From assembly GCA_032251435.1 (NCBI GenBank), contig JAVVEH010000062.1:1-20767 (forward strand): a stretch of 20,767 nucleotides of DNA. Direction: 5' to 3'. Under the pieces are notes generated by a model. That model was not told the DNA's origin, did no database searches, and was given only the letters and a program-made list of their open reading frames with translations. The translations under genes and the position numbers were made by a program. Each line of letters begins with the position of its first letter. Positions within the stretch are counted from its first letter, which is position 1. Positions 14,813-20,767 of the stretch are shown in pieces. The DNA is from JAVVEH01 sp032251435 (lineage in GTDB: Bacteria > Verrucomicrobiota > Lentisphaeria > Oligosphaerales > MVZH01).

Positions 14813-17800
14813 CACCACTCAATCCGTATACCTGCCCGCTCACGGGCGTGAATCTGGTGGAAGCCAGCGCCGGCACCGGCAAGACCTATAATATCCAGAA
14901 TCTTTTCGCCCGCTTGATTGTGGAAGAGGATCTGACCGTTGATCAAATTTTAGTCGTGACGTTTACTGAGACCGCCACCAAAGAACTGCGCGACCGGCTG
15001 CGGAAAATTCTCGCGGATCTTGTCGCCCCCTCCCCCGGGGATCCTCAACGAGTCAAGAATCTGCTCAAATCCGACAGCGGCCCGGCCGCGCTCCGCGGGC
15101 GGTGCCGGGCGGCCCGCGCGCTCCGCGACTTTGACGAGGCGGCCATTTTCACCATTCACGGATTCTGTCAGCGGGTCCTGGCGGAAAACGCGTTTGAAAG
15201 CGGTATTCGCTTCAATCTTCAGCTTGAGCCGAATCCGGAGGCCTTGATCGATGATATCATCCACGATTTCTATCGGAACACGTTCTACGGCATGGATGAA
15301 AGCGCCTTGGCGATGTGCGAGGCGCGGGGCGTGACCTTGGCGAACATGCGGACATTTATCAATGAGAAACAACGCCATGCGGCTGTCACGGTGCTGCAAC
15401 GCGAGAAAGGGTTTTCCTCAACGGTGATCCGCGCCCGCCTGGCGGCGCTGAAACCGCTGTGGAACCGGGATGACGTGATTCAGCAGGTGGCGCTGGCCGA
15501 TCTCAAAGCCGGTCCGTACAAAGCCTCGCTGGTTACTGAGTATTGCGACGCGGTCGAAAAGCTGTTCGCTGGAGACTGGTCCAAACCGACCGTGGACCAG
15601 GCGCGGATGCTCACCCTGGAGACCATGACGGAGAACGCCACGAAGAAAAGTTCTGACGTGACGCGGATCACGGCGCCCTTTTTTGACGCGGTGAGCGATT
15701 GGTTCGCCGCGTGGGCCGACGCGGTCGGCATCTATAATGATCTCAGGGACTACTTCAACCGGGAATATCCCAAACGCAAACGGCAGCTGGGCATTCAAAC
15801 CTTTAATGACCTGCTCAACAATGTCCACCTCCGGGTGACAGGTGGCGACGAATCCCTGATTCAGGCGATGCGCGGACGCTATAAAGCGTTGATTATTGAT
15901 GAATTCCAGGACACGGATCCGGTCCAATGGGGCATCTTTAAAACCGTGTTCGCGCGGGCCGGCGCCCCCGTTTTCATGGTCGGAGATCCCAAACAGGCGA
16001 TTTACGGTTTCCGCGGCGGGGATATTCACACCTACAAACAGGCGAAACGGGACGCGGGATCCACCTATACCCTGGGCGTGAATTATCGTTCGGCTCCGGA
16101 CATGGTGACCGCGGCGAATGATCTTTTCCAGACCGTTGGTGACACGTTTTTTGATCCCACCATCCCGTTTGAACCGGTGAGGGCGCGTGAGATGTCACCC
16201 GGCACCGGCCTGCGCCTGAACGGACGGTCGCTGACCCCGCCGCTTAAACTGATTGAAAACGATCACGCGCGCCCGCCGAACGCGACGGATTTAACTGTTT
16301 GGTGTGGAGAGCAAACCGCCACGCGTATCGCCCGGATGCTGCTTCCCGCGGAGTCCGCGGAATCCCTGGCCGCGTCACTTGTGGAAGAGGTGGACGGCCA
16401 ACTCGTTGAACGCCCGCTTGAGCCAAGAGACTTCGCTGTTTTGGTGAACACCAACGCTCAGGCGGTCCACATGAAGGAGGTTCTGCGGCGCTTCACAATT
16501 CCGGCGGTGGTGAAATACGCCGGGGCTATTTTCGGTTCCCCCGAGGCGACAGCTTTTCGTCATCTGTTACGGGTGATGATGAATCCATCCGACTTGAAAA
16601 ATCTCCGCGGCTGTTTAGCCGGTGATTTTTTTCATCTCGACGCCGGGACTCTGGCGCGTTACAATGACCAGAGCATTGGCGCTGGAGATCACCAGCGGGA
16701 CGAGGCGGCGGCCGATTTCTCTGACTGGGTCGCCTTTTTCAAGGAACTCGGACAGGTGTGGGAAAAACACGGATTCATCGGGATGTTCAACACCATGCTC
16801 AGGCGGAAAAATGTCCGCGCCACCCTGCTTAAACAAGAAGGCGGAGAACGGAAACTGACGAATCTGCTGCACTTAGCGGAATTGGTTCATCAGCGGGAAC
16901 AGACGCGGGGCGGCGGACCGGAAGGCGTTCTCGCCTGGCTGGAACGGCAAGCTGAAACGCCGGACGGCGACGGGGAGGCGGAAATCCGCTTGGAGTCAGA
17001 TGACGACGCGGTCACCATTATGACGATTTATAAAAGCAAAGGCTTGGAGTTTAATGTGGTTTTTTGTCCGTTCTTATGGACTCAAAACGCGGTCCGGGGA
17101 ACAAAGCCGACCTTCACGCTGTTTCATGATGAGCGCGCGGGGCAGACACTTGACTTGCTCAACAATCCGGACAATGTCACCCGCCGGAATGTTGAGGCGT
17201 TGCGGGAAAACATGCGCCTGGCCTACGTGGCTGTCACCCGGGCGAAATACCATTGCGCGTTGCTGGGCGGGAAGTCAACGGTCAAACATCCATCGTCATC
17301 CCTCGATTACATGTTTCGGCGCGGGCTTTGTTTGAATAGTCTCGGGGTGACCGCGGCGGAACCGGCCACAGACGATTTCATCTACCCGCCGGACATGCGC
17401 TCTCCGGTTGAGGACACCCGTTTCCACGACAAAGACTGGCTGGCCGCCCTGCGCCACGCGCCTTCCGCGCCGACTGGCGAATTGCGCGCGGCGGTGTTCG
17501 ACCGGACTCTCATCGATGACAACTGGCGGGTGACCAGCTTTTCCAGTCTGCAACCCGGGCGCTCGGGAACGCCCGCGGAGGCATTGGATAAAGACCATGA
17601 CCAGGACGATAACGCTGAGCCCCCGCCCGGTGTCGAGGCCGGCGGTCAATTGACAATCTTCACATTTCCCGCCGGCGCCCGGACGGGCACCTGCTGGCAT
17701 GAGATTTTTGAAAGCCTCGATTTTCAGGCGGACGGGGACACCATTCAGGAGGCGGTCCGCCGCAGTCTGGAAAAATATAAGCTGGACACCGGCGGGACAT

Positions 17801-18414
17801 CAAAGGAACGACAGTGGAAGCGGGACATCGTGGAGGAGATGGTCCGGCAGGTTCTAAAGGCGGATTTAAACGGCTTCACATTCCGCGACATTTCCATGGC
17901 TGACCGGCTGTCGGAGCTGGAATTTAACTTCACGCTGGAAAACGGGTTTAAAACCACGGATTTGACGGCGGTCCTGTCTGATTACATCCGCCCGATGTTC
18001 GGTGTCGGGCTGGGCGAATGGAACGAGACCTTGACCGGGGGGATGATGAACGGGTTTATTGATCTGGTGTTCCGTCATCAAGGCGCATACTACATCACCG
18101 ACTGGAAATCAAACCGGCTTAATGGCCAGGCTGATGATTTTGACGAGGCCGGCATGCTGGCGGAGATCGCCCACCATCACTACTATCTGCAATACCTGAT
18201 TTACACCGTCGCTCTGCACCGGTTCTTGCGGTCCCGGATCCCGGATTATCACTATGACCGGCACGTCGGGGGCGTGTATTACATCTTCCTCCGTGGTGTC
18301 AACAGTGAAAATAATAATGGCGTCTTTTTCACCCGGCCGGATCGCGCGCTCATCGAAACGCTGGAACATACGCTCTGCGTGAACGCGCCGCATTCGCGCA
18401 ATTCTGTAACATGA
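14809..18414 (+). CDS. recB: exodeoxyribonuclease V beta subunit RecB
   Basis: RecB is the 3'-5' helicase and nuclease subunit of RecBCD, which resects double-strand breaks and loads RecA. At 1201 residues it compares with 1180 in E. coli. UvrD-like helicase motifs are complete: Walker A ASAGTGKT at 19-26 (K25), Walker B LIIDEFQDTD with D364 and E365, VFMVGDPKQAIYGFRGGD, NYRSAPDM, VTIMTIYKSKGLEFNVVF and LAYVAVTRAKY. The C-terminal nuclease is also intact: H964 in GTCWHEIFE, D1085 in GFIDLVF, D1098 and K1100 in ITDWKSN, and the QxxxY motif YLQYLIYTV. The 13-residue gap from D1085 to D1098 equals that between Asp1067 and Asp1080 of E. coli RecB. A strong AGGAGG lies 7-8 nt before the ATG at 14809, inside recC, so the two are translationally coupled. 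It is followed by an inverted-repeat element, not directly by recD. Confidence 0.97.
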   Translation: MTPLNPYTCPLTGVNLVEASAGTGKTYNIQNLFARLIVEEDLTVDQILVVTFTETATKELRDRLRKILADLVAPSPGDPQRVKNLLKSDSGPAALRGRCRAARALRDFDEAAIFTIHGFCQRVLAENAFESGIRFNLQLEPNPEALIDDIIHDFYRNTFYGMDESALAMCEARGVTLANMRTFINEKQRHAAVTVLQREKGFSSTVIRARLAALKPLWNRDDVIQQVALADLKAGPYKASLVTEYCDAVEKLFAGDWSKPTVDQARMLTLETMTENATKKSSDVTRITAPFFDAVSDWFAAWADAVGIYNDLRDYFNREYPKRKRQLGIQTFNDLLNNVHLRVTGGDESLIQAMRGRYKALIIDEFQDTDPVQWGIFKTVFARAGAPVFMVGDPKQAIYGFRGGDIHTYKQAKRDAGSTYTLGVNYRSAPDMVTAANDLFQTVGDTFFDPTIPFEPVRAREMSPGTGLRLNGRSLTPPLKLIENDHARPPNATDLTVWCGEQTATRIARMLLPAESAESLAASLVEEVDGQLVERPLEPRDFAVLVNTNAQAVHMKEVLRRFTIPAVVKYAGAIFGSPEATAFRHLLRVMMNPSDLKNLRGCLAGDFFHLDAGTLARYNDQSIGAGDHQRDEAAADFSDWVAFFKELGQVWEKHGFIGMFNTMLRRKNVRATLLKQEGGERKLTNLLHLAELVHQREQTRGGGPEGVLAWLERQAETPDGDGEAEIRLESDDDAVTIMTIYKSKGLEFNVVFCPFLWTQNAVRGTKPTFTLFHDERAGQTLDLLNNPDNVTRRNVEALRENMRLAYVAVTRAKYHCALLGGKSTVKHPSSSLDYMFRRGLCLNSLGVTAAEPATDDFIYPPDMRSPVEDTRFHDKDWLAALRHAPSAPTGELRAAVFDRTLIDDNWRVTSFSSLQPGRSGTPAEALDKDHDQDDNAEPPPGVEAGGQLTIFTFPAGARTGTCWHEIFESLDFQADGDTIQEAVRRSLEKYKLDTGGTSKERQWKRDIVEEMVRQVLKADLNGFTFRDISMADRLSELEFNFTLENGFKTTDLTAVLSDYIRPMFGVGLGEWNETLTGGMMNGFIDLVFRHQGAYYITDWKSNRLNGQADDFDEAGMLAEIAHHHYYLQYLIYTVALHRFLRSRIPDYHYDRHVGGVYYIFLRGVNSENNNGVFFTRPDRALIETLEHTLCVNAPHSRNSVT

Positions 18415-18487
18415 TGATGATAAGAAAGAAACTAGACAGAAATATTGGGGACAGAAAAATGAAGAGGCCGCGGGACTTATGCCATCG

Positions 18488-18507
18488 AGTGACAGAGTCA
18501 CTTTTTT
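18488..18507 (+). terminator. intrinsic terminator-like hairpin downstream of recB
   Basis: AGTGAC (18488-18493), a 3-nt AGA loop and GTCACT (18497-18502) form a perfect 6-bp stem that runs straight into six T residues (18502-18507). This is the standard layout of a Rho-independent terminator, though the stem is short and only half GC. It lies 74 nt after the recB stop and inside the inverted-repeat element, so it would reduce readthrough into recD. Confidence 0.55.
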
Positions 18508-18604
18508 GGACGCTGGCAAAATCCCCACGGCGTTCACATCGCTTCGCGGAAAGAAACACACTCAATGCTATACTTTATCCCATCGTTTTTCCTATTTTTC
18601 TGTC

Positions 18605-18610
18605 TATAAT
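18605..18610 (+). promoter_or_regulatory. perfect TATAAT in the right arm of the element, candidate -10 for recD
   Basis: TATAAT at 18605-18610 matches the sigma70 -10 consensus exactly and lies 61 nt before the recD ATG. No good -35 hexamer was found 16-18 nt upstream. If used, the promoter is carried by the terminal inverted repeat. A second -10-like TAAAAT at 18665-18670 is too close to the start codon to serve the full gene. Confidence 0.3.
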
Positions 18611-18671
18611 TTTTCTGTCAAATTCTTTATGGGAATCACGGTGAATCTTTCTAAATATTGGCGTTAAAATA

Positions 18672-20489
18672 ATGATGACCATTGACACGTTAAAAAAACT
18701 GCGTCATCCGGACGCTTTTCAGGCGATTGATTCGCATTTCGCTGACTTCATCGCGGAGACCGCGGAGACCGACAATCCAATCCTCTGGCTGACGGCCGCG
18801 CTCTGTTGTTTCGCCCAGCGGCGCTCGGAAACCTGTCTGGATATCCGCCACTGGGCGGATCGCGCGTTTCCGGATTATCTGGAAGGACGGGGAAACACCG
18901 TTATCCTGCCTGCCGCTCCGGACTGGTTGGAAACCTTGGCCCGGCCTGATTTCGCCGCGGTGATCAGCCCGACACCCGCCACCCCCCTGGTGCTTGACAC
19001 CGATGGCCGGGTGTACCTCCAGCGCTATTTCCGTTACGAGGAAGATTTGGCCGCTCGTGTGCTCGCCATACATCGGGCCCCGGCCGCGGTATCCGCGGTC
19101 ACTGACCAGCGGATCAGCGCGGTCTCCGCATATTTCCAGGCGGCGGCCTTTACCGAAGATCGTCAGCAACAAGCGGTCCGGCGGGCTTTGGATCAGCGGT
19201 TGACGATCATCACCGGCGGGCCGGGAACGGGAAAAACGACGGTGGTGGCGGCCATCCTGGCCTTGAAGCTCACGGAAAATCCCGGCTTGACCATCGCGCT
19301 TTGCGCGCCGACGGGCAAGGCGCAAGCCCGGTTAAGTGAGGCGGTGATTGAAGAATGTGACCGGTTAACCTGCTCCCCGGATGTCAAAACCGCTCTGCGG
19401 AATCTGCCCGCCATGACGATCCATTCGCTGCTGGGAGTGACCTACAACACCCCGGCGTTCCGGCATGATAAAGAGCATCCGTTGCCGATCGATCTGCTGG
19501 TGGTGGATGAGGCCTCCATGGTCGCCTTGCCTCTGATGAGTCGGCTCCTCGCGGCGGTGCCGGAAAACGCCTCCGTCATTCTGCTGGGTGACAAAGACCA
19601 GCTCGCGTCCGTGGAAGCGGGGGCGGTGCTGGCGGACATGGTCAGCGCTGAAACGCTCAAGCCGAATACCGTGGAGTTGATGGTCAGCCACCGATTTGAT
19701 GATCACCGGGGCATCGGGCGCGTGAAACGGGCGGTTAACGCGGGCGACGCCGAAGCCGCCTGGGCACTGACCCTGGCCGGTGATGAGGAATGTCACCGCC
19801 GTCCTGTCCCGGACGGGGACGCGCGGCTGCGGCGGGTGCTCAAGGAATTGATTGAACAGCCCGTCGTGACCGGGTTGGATGGGAAAAAAAGCGCGTTCAA
19901 AGCGTATATGAACGGCTTGGCATCATCCGATGAGGCGGCCGTGGCGGCGGTTTATCAGCGGCTGGCGAATGTTAAAATTCTCTGCGCCCATCGCCGGGGG
20001 CCCCAGGGAGTCGAGATCATGAATCACCTGATGCTGGAGCTGTTGGGCTTCGGACGGCGGGAGGACGCGGCCGGTATTCCGGTCATGATCACGGAAAACG
20101 ACCGGGCGTTGAACCTGTTTAACGGCGATATCGGAGTGATTTGGGATGTGATGATCGAAAGCGGGGATGACACCCCGCCAACCATGGAAAAACGGGTGTA
20201 TTTTCCCGCCGCCGACGGCGGCTTTGTTTTTCATCCGCATGGCATCCTGCCCGCCCATGAGATTGTCTTCGCCATGACCATCCATAAATCCCAGGGCTCC
20301 GGATTCGAACATGTCATTATCCCCCTGCCGGCGAAAGATTCGCCCCTGCTCACCCGTGAACTGCTTTACACCGCCATCACCCGGGCCAAAAAGCATGTCG
20401 AATTACTGGCGAATGAGCCGGTGTTCAAAGCCGCTGTCCGTCGGCGAACCCAACGGGCGTCCGGATTGAAAGATCGATTGGAAACATAG
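18672..20489 (+). CDS. recD: exodeoxyribonuclease V alpha subunit RecD
   Basis: RecD is the 5'-3' superfamily 1B helicase subunit of RecBCD and in E. coli also gates nuclease activity. At 605 residues it matches E. coli RecD (608). Motifs are complete: Walker A ITGGPGTGKTTVVAAI with K188, CAPTGKAQARLSEAV, TIHSLLGVTY, Walker B LLVVDEASMV, VILLGDKDQLASVEAGAVL, FAMTIHKSQGSGFEHVI and LLYTAITRAKKHVELL. The N-terminal domain that contacts RecC spans roughly the first 150 residues. Two consecutive ATGs (18672 and 18675) can start it; I keep the first. No Shine-Dalgarno sequence is visible in the AT-rich upstream stretch, unlike recB. Its separation from recB by an inverted-repeat element with a terminator-like hairpin suggests separate expression. 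Confidence 0.96.
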   Translation: MMTIDTLKKLRHPDAFQAIDSHFADFIAETAETDNPILWLTAALCCFAQRRSETCLDIRHWADRAFPDYLEGRGNTVILPAAPDWLETLARPDFAAVISPTPATPLVLDTDGRVYLQRYFRYEEDLAARVLAIHRAPAAVSAVTDQRISAVSAYFQAAAFTEDRQQQAVRRALDQRLTIITGGPGTGKTTVVAAILALKLTENPGLTIALCAPTGKAQARLSEAVIEECDRLTCSPDVKTALRNLPAMTIHSLLGVTYNTPAFRHDKEHPLPIDLLVVDEASMVALPLMSRLLAAVPENASVILLGDKDQLASVEAGAVLADMVSAETLKPNTVELMVSHRFDDHRGIGRVKRAVNAGDAEAAWALTLAGDEECHRRPVPDGDARLRRVLKELIEQPVVTGLDGKKSAFKAYMNGLASSDEAAVAAVYQRLANVKILCAHRRGPQGVEIMNHLMLELLGFGRREDAAGIPVMITENDRALNLFNGDIGVIWDVMIESGDDTPPTMEKRVYFPAADGGFVFHPHGILPAHEIVFAMTIHKSQGSGFEHVIIPLPAKDSPLLTRELLYTAITRAKKHVELLANEPVFKAAVRRRTQRASGLKDRLET

Positions 20490-20491
20490 AC

Positions 20492-20523
20492 AGCCACGAC
20501 CCGCGACTTGTCCCTGCGTGGCT
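20492..20523 (+). terminator. hairpin just after recD, possible transcript end
   Basis: AGCCACG (20492-20498) and CGTGGCT (20517-20523) form a perfect 7-bp stem 3 nt after the recD stop, with an 18-nt loop. No T-run follows (CTCTT only), so termination would be weak or Rho-dependent. The 3' arm borders the repeat array. Confidence 0.35.
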
Positions 20524-20528
20524 CTCTT

Positions 20529-20767
20529 GAGACTTGGGAATGATGAACAGATGAACAGGGAATAACGAATATCGAAAGAGAGGCGCTTTGGAGCTTTCTG
20601 AGACTTGGGAATGATGAACAGATGAACAAGGAATAACGAATATCGAAAGAGAGGCGCTTTGGATCTTTCTGAAGATTCGGAAGTTTCGTCTTGTTCGGAC
20701 CGGCATCCCCGGAGGGTCGCTCTCTTGAAACTTGGGAATGATGAACAGATGAACAGGGAATAACGAA
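20529..20767. repeat. 71-nt direct repeat array, running off the window
   Basis: Two adjacent 71-nt copies, 20529-20599 and 20600-20670, differ at only two positions. After a 56-nt spacer, a third copy begins at 20727 and is cut by the window end; its 41 visible bases differ from the first copy once. The unit starts GAGACTTGGGAATGATGAAC, contains a short internal duplication (ATGAACAG twice in tandem) and then GGAATAACGAATATCGAA. Both the first and third copies are preceded by GCTCTCTT. Open frames on the reverse strand are repetitive by-products and are not genes. The spacing is not that of a CRISPR array. Confidence 0.85.

Larger units (their letters stand above)
18432..18622. mobile_element. 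~190-bp element with imperfect terminal inverted repeats (MITE- or REP-like)
   Basis: The gap between recB and recD is bounded by 29-nt imperfect inverted repeats at 18432-18460 and 18594-18622. By eye 23 of 29 positions agree when the right arm is reverse-complemented. Each arm holds two copies of GACAGAAA spaced 15 nt apart; the inner copy GACAGAAAAAT (18450-18460) is perfectly repeated. The right arm on the plus strand reads as a direct repeat of ATTTTTCTGTC at 18594 and 18609. The left arm includes TTGGGGACAG, a word reminiscent of repeats linked to REP-associated tyrosine transposases. No transposase gene is inside. Overlapping short open frames cross it but have no ribosome binding sites. 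It also carries the hairpin at 18488-18507. No target-site duplication was recognised. Confidence 0.6.

Noticed and set aside
18411..18667. Short plus-strand frames across the recB-recD gap (for example 18411-18644 and 18479-18667)
   Set aside because: They overlap in different frames, cross the inverted repeats and lack ribosome binding sites; the second part encodes only low-complexity hydrophobic or aromatic residues.
20529..20767. CRISPR array
   Set aside because: Two units are directly adjacent with no spacer, the units are 71 nt long, and the next spacing is 56 nt; no cas genes are present.

Overview
The window looks like part of a chromosome from a moderately GC-rich, Gram-negative-type bacterium. 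The Gram-negative reading rests on a secreted phosphatase with a clear signal peptide and a complete RecBCD set. The phylum cannot be fixed from the sequence. Small intergenic repeat families, a MutL with an eroded nuclease motif and a GH52/GH65 glycoside cluster would suit the PVC group (for example Lentisphaerota or Kiritimatiellota), but this is an inference.

Layout. (1) 1-4096: a 9-nt tandem repeat, then three co-directional genes: tyrS (tyrosyl-tRNA synthetase), an exported dual-specificity-type phosphatase, and mutL (mismatch repair). (2) 4097-9680: a carbohydrate cluster with a GH52 beta-xylosidase-type hydrolase, a GH65 phosphorylase-type enzyme with unusual active-site motifs, and a family 2 glycosyltransferase that follows GH65 by a few bases and has no ordinary start codon in frame. 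The gaps before the GH52 and GH65 genes each hold a perfect inverted repeat near promoter-like sequences. (3) 9829-11403, minus strand: a two-gene unit encoding a peroxiredoxin/thioredoxin-like protein followed by a metallo-beta-lactamase-fold hydrolase. (4) 11504-20489: recC, recB and recD. recC and recB overlap by 4 nt. recB and recD are separated by 257 nt, most of it a roughly 190-bp element with 29-nt imperfect terminal inverted repeats and an internal terminator-like hairpin. (5) 20490-20767: a hairpin after recD, then an array of 71-nt direct repeats that runs off the window.

How the genes work together. RecBCD and MutL are DNA repair machinery: RecBCD processes double-strand ends, and MutL couples mismatch recognition to strand removal. 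GH52 would release beta-linked xylose from xylo-oligosaccharides. The GH65 enzyme would cleave an alpha-glucoside by phosphorolysis, and the GT2 enzyme would transfer a sugar to an unknown acceptor. The last two probably share a transcript.

The best leads are the inverted-repeat element between recB and recD, the GT2 gene without ATG/GTG/TTG, the atypical GH65 active site and the loss of metal-binding motifs in MutL. No RNA genes, CRISPR arrays, transposase genes or prophage genes were seen.
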